DNA of 36,547 nucleotides, from contig NZ_VSRL01000073.1 in assembly GCF_012184385.1 (NCBI RefSeq), positions 1 to 36,547 on the forward strand, written 5' to 3'. This stretch comes from Lentzea indica. Its GTDB lineage: Bacteria > Actinomycetota > Actinomycetes > Mycobacteriales > Pseudonocardiaceae. Under the pieces are notes generated by a model. The model was not told where the DNA came from, did not search any database, and saw only the letters and a list, made by a program, of their open reading frames with translations. Both the position numbers and the translations under genes were made by a program. Position 1 is the first letter of the stretch, and each line of letters opens with the position of its first letter. Positions 7,551 to 13,299 of the stretch are shown here, in pieces.

Positions 7551-7574
7551 CGTCAACTATTTGTCCACTTGACG
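7551..7574. promoter_or_regulatory. Inverted repeat upstream of the TIR-led operon (candidate operator)
   Basis: CGTCAA (7551-7556) and TTGACG (7569-7574) form a perfect 6-bp inverted repeat with a 12-bp AT-richer spacer, about 95 bp upstream of the TIR start. On the minus strand the second arm to be read (TTGACG) is also a -35-like hexamer, but no good -10 lies 16-18 nt after it. It is the only symmetric element in the upstream region of this operon. Confidence 0.3.
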
Positions 7575-7660
7575 ATTCCCGGCCGATTGGAAATGCAGCC
7601 CCAGAACGTGAGTCCTTCTCTCAAACGGATTCCCTGGTCTGCGCCACGCGGACATACCAA

Positions 7661-7691
7661 CAGAGGGCACAGCGCGTGGCTGTGCCCCCTG
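7661..7691 (-). terminator. Hairpin terminator downstream of nucS
   Basis: A perfect 9-bp stem, GGGCACAGC (7665-7673) with GCTGTGCCC (7679-7687), and a 5-nt loop. CAG/CTG flanks extend it after a one-base mismatch. It starts 13 bp after the nucS stop and has no T-run, as is common for actinobacterial intrinsic terminators. It separates nucS from the TIR-led operon on the same strand. Confidence 0.7.
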
Positions 7692-7703
7692 GCCGATCTC
7701 GTG

Positions 7704-8363
7704 TCAGAACAGGCGGAACTCGTCCGGTTCGATCCCGCGCAACGCGTCGTAGTCCAGCACCACGCACCGGATCCCGCGGTCCTCGGCCAGCACCCGCGCC
7801 TGCGGCTTGATCTGCTGCGCCGCGAACACGCCCCGGACCGGCGCCAGCAGCGGATCGCGGTTGAGCAGCTCCAGGTACCTGGTCAGCTGCTCGACACCGT
7901 CGATCTCGCCGCGCCGCTTGATCTCCACGGCCACCGACCCACCGGAGGAGTCACGGCACATCAGGTCGACCGGGCCGATGGGGGTCGGGAACTCGCGGCG
8001 CACCAACGTCCAGCCGTCGCCCAGGGTGGTCACGTGCTCGGCGAGCAGCTTCTGCAGGTCGGCTTCGACACCGTCCTTCTGCAGGCCCGGTTCGGGGCCG
8101 AGCTCGTGCTTGGAGTCGTGCAGAACCTCTTCGAGGGTGATGATCAGCTTCTCCCCCGCCTTGTTCTGCACTGTCCAGATGTCCGGGTCCTCGATCAGCC
8201 AGCAGGGCGGGCTCATCCAGTTCAACGGCTTGTACGCGCGGTCGTCGGAGTGGATCGACACCGAGCCGTCGGCCTTGATCAGCAGCAGTCGCTGAGCCAT
8301 CGGCAGATGGGCGGTGAGTCGTCCGACGTAGTCGACCTGGCAGCGAGCGATGACGAGACGCAC
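7704..8363 (-). CDS. nucS: Mismatch-specific endonuclease NucS (EndoMS)
   Basis: A 219-aa protein recognisable as NucS along its whole length, from [16 protein letters not shown] onward. NucS replaces MutS/MutL in most Actinobacteria and many Archaea: it cuts both strands at G/T, G/G and T/T mismatches. The RecB-like nuclease residues D133 (PVDLM), E147 and K149 (VEIKRRG) have the same spacing as D144/E158/K160 of the mycobacterial enzyme. It ends in DEFRLF, resembling the C-terminal beta-clamp-binding motif of the family. The start is GTG at 8361-8363, with no Shine-Dalgarno but a -10 hexamer 6 nt before it (leaderless). It is followed by a hairpin terminator and divergent from a Nudix gene. 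Confidence 0.95.
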   Translation of the reverse strand: MRLVIARCQVDYVGRLTAHLPMAQRLLLIKADGSVSIHSDDRAYKPLNWMSPPCWLIEDPDIWTVQNKAGEKLIITLEEVLHDSKHELGPEPGLQKDGVEADLQKLLAEHVTTLGDGWTLVRREFPTPIGPVDLMCRDSSGGSVAVEIKRRGEIDGVEQLTRYLELLNRDPLLAPVRGVFAAQQIKPQARVLAEDRGIRCVVLDYDALRGIEPDEFRLF

Positions 8364-8369
8364 CGCGAC

Positions 8370-8375
8370 AGGCTA
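8370..8375 (-). promoter_or_regulatory. -10 element of a leaderless nucS promoter
   Basis: TAGCCT on the minus strand, 6 nt before the nucS GTG, with no ribosome binding site. It fits the TANNNT consensus at leaderless spacing; no clear -35 is present. Confidence 0.45.
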
Positions 8376-8404
8376 CGGGGTGTGTCCAGAAACCGGTCGT
8401 TAGG

Positions 8405-8410
8405 TACGGT
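8405..8410 (+). promoter_or_regulatory. -10 element of a leaderless Nudix-gene promoter
   Basis: TACGGT, 7 nt before the GTG start at 8418, with no Shine-Dalgarno. The divergent nucS promoter lies about 30 bp away. Confidence 0.45.
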
Positions 8411-8417
8411 CCGTGGC

Positions 8418-8954
8418 GTGGAAAGCCTCGGCACCCGTGAGGTGTACTCAAACCCGTGGATGACCGTTCGCGAGGACGAGATCCAGCGCGCGGACGGTTC
8501 GAGCGGCATCTACGGCGTGGTCGACAAGCCGGACTTCGCGCTGATCATCCCGCTCGACGGCGAGCGCGTGCGGCTCGTCGAGCAGTTCCGGTACCCGCTC
8601 GGCCTGCGCCGCTGGGAGTTCCCCCAGGGCACCGCGCCCGAACGCGCCGACTCCGATCCGCTGGAGCTGGCCCGCCGCGAGCTGCGCGAGGAGACGGGGC
8701 TGCGCGCCGGCAGGATGATCGAGCTGGGCCTGCTCGACGTCGCGCCCGGCATGTCGTCGCAGCGCGGCCGGGTGTTCCTCGCCACCGAGCTCACCGAGGG
8801 CTTCCACGAGCGGGAGCCGGAGGAGCAGGACATGCGCTCGGCGTGGTTTCCGCGCGCCGACTTCGAGGCGATGATCGCGAAGGGCGAGATCACCGACGCC
8901 CAGTCGATCGCCGCCTACACGCTCCTGCTCCTGCACGAGCACGCTCAGCCCTGA
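8418..8954 (+). CDS. Nudix hydrolase, ADP-ribose pyrophosphatase-like
   Basis: A 178-aa protein. The Nudix helix ends canonically in ARRELREETGL (R-E-L-x-E-E-x-G-L, binding the catalytic Mg), with two more residues than standard between the leading Gly (QGTAPE) and this block. The N-terminal strands (VYSNPWMTVREDEIQ) and the segment VEQFRYPLG..RWEFPQG are typical of the ADP-ribose/NDP-sugar pyrophosphatase subfamily, which hydrolyses ADP-ribose to AMP and ribose 5-phosphate. GTG at 8418 is the only suitable start and is probably leaderless. The last 10 bp overlap the end of the convergent GlxA-type gene. It is divergent from nucS, but no functional link is claimed. Confidence 0.88.
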   Translation: MESLGTREVYSNPWMTVREDEIQRADGSSGIYGVVDKPDFALIIPLDGERVRLVEQFRYPLGLRRWEFPQGTAPERADSDPLELARRELREETGLRAGRMIELGLLDVAPGMSSQRGRVFLATELTEGFHEREPEEQDMRSAWFPRADFEAMIAKGEITDAQSIAAYTLLLLHEHAQP

Positions 8955-9862
8955 AAAGCCGCCCGATAGGCGTGGGGTGAGGTCCCGGCGATCCGCTTGA
9001 ACCTGTCGCGGAACGCCGTGGCCGATCCGAACCCCACCCTGCTCGCGATCAGCTCGACAGGGTCCTTCGTCGTCTCGAGCAAGTGCTGCGCCTGACGTAC
9101 CCGCGCCCGGTGCAGCCACTGCAACGGCGTCGTCCCCGTCTGCTCGCGAAACCGCCGGTTCAACGTCCGAGTGCTCATGCCGGCGTGGTTCGCGATGTCC
9201 GCGAGCGTCAGGTCCTGCTCGGCGTTGGATTCCATCCACCGCAGCACAGGTTCGAGCTCCGCACCTTGCGGCGCCACGGGCGGCGTCACGATGAACTGCG
9301 CCTGCCCGCCTTCTCTCTCCAGGGGCATCACGGCGAACCGCGCCGCATCGGCAGCCACCGCGGACCCGTGATCACGCCGGATCATGTGCAGGCACAGGTC
9401 CAGCCCCGCCGCGGCACCGGCGGACGTCAGGAACTGCCCGTTGTCGACGTAAAGCACGTCCGGATCGACCTCGACGGCGGGAAACCGCGCCGCCAGCTCC
9501 TCCGCTCCCAGCCAGTGCGTGGTGGCCCGCAACCCGTCCAGCAGCCCGGTCGCCGCGAACACGAACGCCCCCGTGCAGATCGACGCGATCCGGGTGCCCC
9601 GTGCCGCGGCCCGCCGCAGTGCCTCGATCAACCGCTGGGGAACGACCATGCCCGGGTCGTGGCCCGGCAGCACGATCGTGTCCACCTCGGACAGCAACTC
9701 CAAGCCGTGTGGCACTTTCATCTGGAAGCAGCCCGCATCGACGGTCCTCTTCGGACCGCAGACCCGGACCCGGTACCGCCCGGTCCAGTTGAACGCGTCG
9801 ACCGGCGTCGCGAAGTCGAACGGAACGACGCTGTCCATCGCTACCACTGCCACATCGTGCAC
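8945..9862 (-). CDS. GlxA-family transcriptional regulator (DJ-1/PfpI domain plus AraC-type HTH)
   Basis: A 305-aa protein. Residues 1-180 or so are a DJ-1/PfpI (class I glutamine amidotransferase-like) sensor domain: DVAVVAMDSVVPFDFATP, TIVLPGHDPG, and ASICTGAFVFAATGLL with the nucleophile-elbow Cys. The C-terminal 100 residues are a double HTH of the AraC type (LADIANHAGMSTRTLNRRFRE; LIASRVGFGSATAFRDRFKR). I place the start at GTG 9860-9862 because a TAGGGT -10 lies 6 nt upstream (leaderless); a GTG at 9868 in the same frame is possible. It is divergent from a truncated DJ-1/PfpI gene, probably its former target, and a nested inverted repeat lies between them. Confidence 0.9.
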   Translation of the reverse strand: MHDVAVVAMDSVVPFDFATPVDAFNWTGRYRVRVCGPKRTVDAGCFQMKVPHGLELLSEVDTIVLPGHDPGMVVPQRLIEALRRAAARGTRIASICTGAFVFAATGLLDGLRATTHWLGAEELAARFPAVEVDPDVLYVDNGQFLTSAGAAAGLDLCLHMIRRDHGSAVAADAARFAVMPLEREGGQAQFIVTPPVAPQGAELEPVLRWMESNAEQDLTLADIANHAGMSTRTLNRRFREQTGTTPLQWLHRARVRQAQHLLETTKDPVELIASRVGFGSATAFRDRFKRIAGTSPHAYRAAFQG

Positions 9863-9868
9863 GCCCAC

Positions 9869-9874
9869 ACCCTA
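9869..9874 (-). promoter_or_regulatory. -10 element of a leaderless GlxA-type regulator promoter
   Basis: TAGGGT on the minus strand, 6 nt before the GTG at 9862. It decides between the two in-frame GTG starts (9862 and 9868), since 9868 would directly abut the hexamer. Confidence 0.45.
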
Positions 9875-9875
9875 G

Positions 9876-9912
9876 CTGGCGAGAATCCGTTGGAACATGG
9901 CATTCCAGCCAG
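9876..9912. promoter_or_regulatory. Nested inverted repeat, candidate operator of the divergent regulator/PfpI pair
   Basis: TGGAA (9891-9895) and TTCCA (9903-9907) flank a 7-bp centre, nested inside CTGGC (9876-9880) and GCCAG (9908-9912). It lies in the 106-bp divergent gap immediately behind the regulator -10, a usual place for autoregulation by AraC-type proteins. Confidence 0.4.
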
Positions 9913-9968
9913 TTCTGCGCGAAGGCCTCCGCTCCTACCGTTTTGATCACCGACATGAGGAGGGGCAG

Positions 9969-10139
9969 ATGCTTGCTCAGGTGGTGTTGTTCGACGGGTT
10001 CGACCCGTTGGACGCGATCGGGCCGTACGAAACGTTGACGGGAGGCGGGATGCGGGCCGAGCTGGTGAGCGCGGCCGGGCCGCATGAGGCAGACGTCGGG
10101 CTGTTGCCGCTGAAGGCAACCGCACAGCCGATCTCGCAT
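9969..10139 (+). pseudogene. DJ-1/PfpI family protein, N-terminal fragment
   Basis: An ATG at 9969 with a strong GAGGAGGGG Shine-Dalgarno opens a frame that begins like an intact DJ-1/PfpI protein (MLAQVVLFDGFDPLDAIGPY, then AELVSAAGPHE and LLPLKATA). After about 56 residues the similarity ends and none of the three frames continues with the expected nucleophile-elbow region. The frame stays open to 10541, but the composition no longer looks like a protein of this family. The gene has probably lost its last two thirds by deletion. The divergent GlxA-type regulator upstream is intact. Confidence 0.75.
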
Positions 10140-10437
10140 CGGGCGGCCGCCATCACGACACCCGGAGATGCCGCGGCACCAAGCGGAAGGCAAGATCATC
10201 GTCCGGCGCGCAGCCCCCGCCCTCCTCGGGGGAGCGGCCCTCTTCCAGCGTACCGAGCGAGCGGTCACGACGGGCGCCGCTTGCAGATCTGTGGACAACC
10301 GCCCGGACCGGGCCACGCAGCGTCGAGTTGTCCACAGATCGCCGAGCGGGGCCTTGACAGTGCTCTTCCGCATCTAAAGTTGAACCCGACGCTGTGTGGT
10401 GGTCAGCCCCCTGGGTGGGCGGGGCCCCAGCGTGGTC
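10140..10437. other. Region without a convincing gene, holding a DnaA-box pair
   Basis: No frame in this stretch reads like a protein on either strand. It lies between the truncated DJ-1/PfpI gene and a small membrane-protein gene and is probably what is left after a deletion or insertion event. It contains the 14-bp inverted repeat described separately, and TTGACA (10354-10359) with TAAAGT (10375-10380), a 15-nt spacer that is short for a vegetative promoter. Confidence 0.5.
10286..10340. repeat. 14-bp inverted repeat, each arm containing a perfect actinobacterial DnaA box
   Basis: GATCTGTGGACAAC at 10286-10299 and its exact complement GTTGTCCACAGATC at 10327-10340, separated by 27 bp. Each arm contains TTGTCCACA, the preferred Streptomyces DnaA box, one on each strand (10290-10298 and 10328-10336). 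There is no dnaA or dnaN gene nearby, so this is not the chromosomal origin. Confidence 0.7.
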
Positions 10438-10442
10438 AGCTT

Positions 10443-10541
10443 TTGCGCCTGATCGAACGCGACATCAGCGCCCAGAAGGCTTTCGAGGTCGAGCAACTCC
10501 CAGCCCACGAACGCCGCGGCACGGTGTGGTGCGCGGCGTGA
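10443..10541 (+). pseudogene. Possible gene remnant preceding the small membrane protein
   Basis: The frame LIERDISAQKAFEVEQLPAH and onward has actinobacterial codon use (G/C at most third positions), and its TGA overlaps the GTG of the next gene as GTGA, as in a translationally coupled pair. No credible start with a ribosome binding site is present, and the frame degenerates upstream into Gly/Pro/Trp-rich sequence. It may be the 3' end of a gene lost together with the DJ-1/PfpI end. I do not recognise the family. Confidence 0.3.
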
Positions 10542-10945
10542 GCAAGCTCTTCCTCTCGCTGCACGTCCTCGCCGCCATCATCGCCATCGGGCCGGTCACG
10601 GTCGCCGCCAGCATGTTCCCCAAAGCCGTGACCACCGGCGGCAATCCCGAGCTCCTGCACCGGATCTGCCGCGTCTACGCCCTGATCGGCATCTCCGTGC
10701 CGGTCTTCGGGTTCGCGACGGCCGGCGTGATGGGCGTGACCGGCCACCCCTGGGTGATCGTGTCGATCGCGCTCACCACCGCCGCCGCGTTCGTGCTGGC
10801 CCTCAAAGTCCTTCCCGGCCAGGAGAAAGCGCTCAAGACCAAGAACGTCAAGCACCTGGCGATGTACACCGGGATCTTCAACGTCCTGTGGGCCGTGGTC
10901 ACCGTGCTGATGATCCTCAGGCCGGGCTCGACGACCGGCGCCTAG
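10538..10945 (+). CDS. Small integral membrane protein, DUF2269-like
   Basis: A 135-aa protein with four predicted membrane helices: residues 4-24 (LFLSLHVLAAIIAIGPVTV), 48-68, 72-92 and 111-131. The opening LHVLAAIIAIGPV, with His in helix 1, resembles the DUF2269 group of actinobacterial membrane proteins of unknown function. The GTG at 10538 was chosen for its overlap with the preceding TGA and because the helix starts just after it; GTG codons at 10526 and 10529 are also in frame. It ends 8 bp before the end of the convergent SDR gene. Confidence 0.6.
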   Translation: MSKLFLSLHVLAAIIAIGPVTVAASMFPKAVTTGGNPELLHRICRVYALIGISVPVFGFATAGVMGVTGHPWVIVSIALTTAAAFVLALKVLPGQEKALKTKNVKHLAMYTGIFNVLWAVVTVLMILRPGSTTGA

Positions 10946-10953
10946 CGCTGTGT

Positions 10954-11652
10954 CTACCTTTGCGACACCGGCCGCACCACGATCTCGTTCACGTCGACCT
11001 CGGCCGGCTGCGAGATCGCGTACGCGATGGCGTCACCGATCGCCGACGCCGGCAGCGCAAGCTTGCGGAAGTCCTCCATCAACGACGCCGCGTACTCCTC
11101 GGTGATGGTGTCCGCGAGCTCGGACTCCGTGACACCGGGCGAGATCACCGTGACCCGCAGGTCAGTGCGCTCCTGACGCAGGCCCTCGGACAGCGCCCAC
11201 ACCGCGTACTTCGTCGCGCAGTACACGGCGGCGGTCGGCATCACCATGTGCGCGCCGATCGAGGCGACGTTCACGACGTGCCCACCGTCCGCGAACCGGG
11301 GCAGCACCGCGGCGATGCCGTTCAGCACACCGCGGATGTTCACGTCGACCATGCGGTCCCACTCGTCGACCTTCAACGACTCCAGGAGGGACAACGGCAT
11401 CACGCCCGCGTTGTTCACCAGCACGTCGACCCGGCCGTAGCGCTCGACCGCAGCATCCACAAAGGACTGGAAGGACTCCCGCGAGGTCACGTCCAACGGC
11501 GCGTAGGCGCCGCCGATCTCGGCCGCCAGCGCCGCCAGCCGGTCCTCCCGCCGCGCTCCGAGGAACACCTGATGCCCAGCCGCGGCCAGCACGCGGGCCG
11601 TGGCCTCACCGATACCGCTCGAAGCTCCACTGATCACCACAACTTTGCTCAT
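10954..11652 (-). CDS. Short-chain dehydrogenase/reductase (SDR)
   Basis: A 232-aa classical SDR with cofactor motif GASSGIG near residues 9-15, NNAG near 86-89, and the catalytic Ser/Tyr/Lys (VASIG..., then YCATK). Arg residues (GARRED) after the second strand suggest a preference for NADP. Such enzymes oxidise or reduce alcohols and ketones; the substrate cannot be told. The ATG at 11650-11652 fits the family's N-terminus exactly. It is divergent from an XRE-type regulator, a common pairing in actinomycetes in which the regulator controls the SDR gene. Confidence 0.9.
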   Translation of the reverse strand: MSKVVVISGASSGIGEATARVLAAAGHQVFLGARREDRLAALAAEIGGAYAPLDVTSRESFQSFVDAAVERYGRVDVLVNNAGVMPLSLLESLKVDEWDRMVDVNIRGVLNGIAAVLPRFADGGHVVNVASIGAHMVMPTAAVYCATKYAVWALSEGLRQERTDLRVTVISPGVTESELADTITEEYAASLMEDFRKLALPASAIGDAIAYAISQPAEVDVNEIVVRPVSQR

Positions 11653-11741
11653 GGCCACAACGATGGCCAGGGCCAACGCCGTCAACCAGGACACCTTCTC
11701 CCTAGGTGCGACACACCCAGGCAGAAGCCACCCACACCGAA

Positions 11742-11747
11742 TAACCT
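11742..11747 (+). promoter_or_regulatory. -10 element of a leaderless XRE-regulator promoter
   Basis: TAACCT, 7 nt before the ATG at 11755, with no Shine-Dalgarno. A weak inverted repeat (CACCT, 7 bp, AGGTG) lies about 45-60 bp upstream of the ATG and could be an operator. Confidence 0.45.
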
Positions 11748-11754
11748 CGGCACC

Positions 11755-12609
11755 ATGCTCGGCGAGTTCCTGAAAGCCCACCGCGCCCGCGTCAACCCGG
11801 AGGACGCGGGCCTGCCGAGCCACACCCAGCGCAAGGTCAAAGGGCTGAGGAGAGAAGAAGTCGCCGTCCTGGCCGGTGTCAGCGCCGACTACTACGCCCG
11901 CCTCGAACAGGGACGCGAGACCAACCCGTCAGCGCAGGTCCTCGACGCCCTCAGCCGTGCGCTCCAGCTCGACGCCGACGCACGAGCACACATGCACCGG
12001 CTCGCAGGAGTCGTCGCCGAGGAGGGCCACGAAACCCACGTCGTGAGCCCGGAGCTGCGGCAGCTCATCAGCGGAATGCACGACATGCCGGCGTTCGTGA
12101 TGAACTCGGTGCTCGACGTCCTCGCCATGAACGCGCTGGCCGACGCCCTCTACGAACCGTTCACACCGGCCGACAACGCGGCCAGGATGACGTTCCTCGA
12201 TCCCGCCGCCACGAGCTTCTACCCGCGCTGGCAGTGGGTCGCCCAGAGCACCGTCGGACACCTGAGGCAGACCGCGGACCCGAAGTCGCCGCGCCTCAGG
12301 CAAATCGTCGAGGAGCTCAGCAAGAGCCCGGTGTTCAAAGAGCTGTGGGAACAGCACGAGGTGCGCGGGAAGACCCAGGACGCCAAGGAGTTCGTGCATC
12401 CCGCGGTCGGCCCGTTGAAGCTGAACTACCACTCGTTCGACGTGCGCGAGGCACCTGGCCAGTTCCTGGTGATCTACCAGGCCGAGCCGGGCCCGAACGC
12501 GGACGCGTTGAGGCTCCTGGCGACTAGTCGGGCCACACGGGCGGCCGCTTCTCCAGGAACGACGCCCGTCCCTCTTTGGCTGACGGGGACTGCGAAGTCT
12601 CGGCCATGA
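11755..12609 (+). CDS. XRE-family regulator with MmyB-like ligand-binding domain
   Basis: A 284-aa reading with an N-terminal HTH (REEVAVLAGVSADYYARLEQGR at about residues 35-56) and the C-terminal MmyB-like sensor domain found in many actinomycete regulators (the segment MPAFVMNSVLDVLAMN through FDVREAPGQFLVIYQAEPG). The family normally ends soon after ALRLLA, at about residue 255. Here the frame runs 28 more residues with no family character and overlaps the convergent crotonase gene by 86 bp. A single missing base just before 12522 would end the protein at TAG 12525-12527, giving a 4-bp CTAG overlap instead. It probably controls the divergent SDR gene. Confidence 0.85.
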   Translation: MLGEFLKAHRARVNPEDAGLPSHTQRKVKGLRREEVAVLAGVSADYYARLEQGRETNPSAQVLDALSRALQLDADARAHMHRLAGVVAEEGHETHVVSPELRQLISGMHDMPAFVMNSVLDVLAMNALADALYEPFTPADNAARMTFLDPAATSFYPRWQWVAQSTVGHLRQTADPKSPRLRQIVEELSKSPVFKELWEQHEVRGKTQDAKEFVHPAVGPLKLNYHSFDVREAPGQFLVIYQAEPGPNADALRLLATSRATRAAASPGTTPVPLWLTGTAKSRP

Positions 12610-13282
12610 CGGCCAGCGCGATCTCGTAAGCGTCAGCCTCCGGCCGGTCCAGCTGCGCGTAGATCGTCCGCTTGCCGACAGCCTTCGACACCCGGCTCCC
12701 CCGCGTCGCGCGCGCCAGCAACTCGTCCGTCGAGGCATCCAGCTCGCCGGCAGGCACAGCCCGGTTGATCAGACCCCACTCGACAGCCGTCGCGGCGTCG
12801 ATGACGTCACCGGTGAGCACCATCTCCATCAGCCGTTTGCGCCCGACGGACCGCGCGACCGGCACCGCCGGCGTGTGGCAGAACCACCCGGCCTTCCCGC
12901 CGGGCAGGGCGAAACCCGCGTCCAGCGAAGCCACCGCGAGGTCGCACGACGCCACCAGCTGACACCCTGCAGCCGTCGCCAGCCCCTGAACCCGCGCGAT
13001 CACCACCTGCGGCACGGCCTGGATGGTCTTCATCAGCACCGTGCACAGCTCCAGCAACAGCCGCACGCCCTCTTCGTCACGGGCGTGCACGTCCGCGAAG
13101 TCGTGCCCCGCGGAAAACACCGGCCCCTCGGCGGCCAGCACGATGCCGGCCGCGTCGGACGAACCGGCCTCGCGGAAAGCTTCCAGCAGCTCGGTCAGGT
13201 GCTCGGCGGACAACGCATTGCGCCGAGCCACCCGATTCATCGTGATCCGGACGACGGACCCGTCCCGCGCGACGTCAACCAT
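12524..13282 (-). CDS. Enoyl-CoA hydratase/isomerase (crotonase) family protein, ECHDC3-like
   Basis: A 252-aa crotonase-fold protein with the two oxyanion-hole segments (VFSAGHDF and GLATAAGCQLVASCDLAVAS). The segment FALPGGKAGWFCHTP resembles ECHDC3-type members, in which the usual catalytic Glu pair is altered, so classic enoyl-CoA hydratase activity is uncertain. The C-terminus SFLEKRPPVW is conserved, which supports this stop. It starts 17 bp after the mutase gene on the same strand, so the two are probably co-transcribed and may act in the same acyl-CoA pathway. Confidence 0.85.
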   Translation of the reverse strand: MVDVARDGSVVRITMNRVARRNALSAEHLTELLEAFREAGSSDAAGIVLAAEGPVFSAGHDFADVHARDEEGVRLLLELCTVLMKTIQAVPQVVIARVQGLATAAGCQLVASCDLAVASLDAGFALPGGKAGWFCHTPAVPVARSVGRKRLMEMVLTGDVIDAATAVEWGLINRAVPAGELDASTDELLARATRGSRVSKAVGKRTIYAQLDRPEADAYEIALAVMAETSQSPSAKEGRASFLEKRPPVWPD

Positions 13283-13299
13283 CCCGAGAATCTAAGCCC

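Noticed and set aside
7561-7569. TTGTCCACT as a third DnaA box
   Set aside because: It matches the box at 8 of 9 positions but is single, lies inside another inverted repeat and has no partner nearby.
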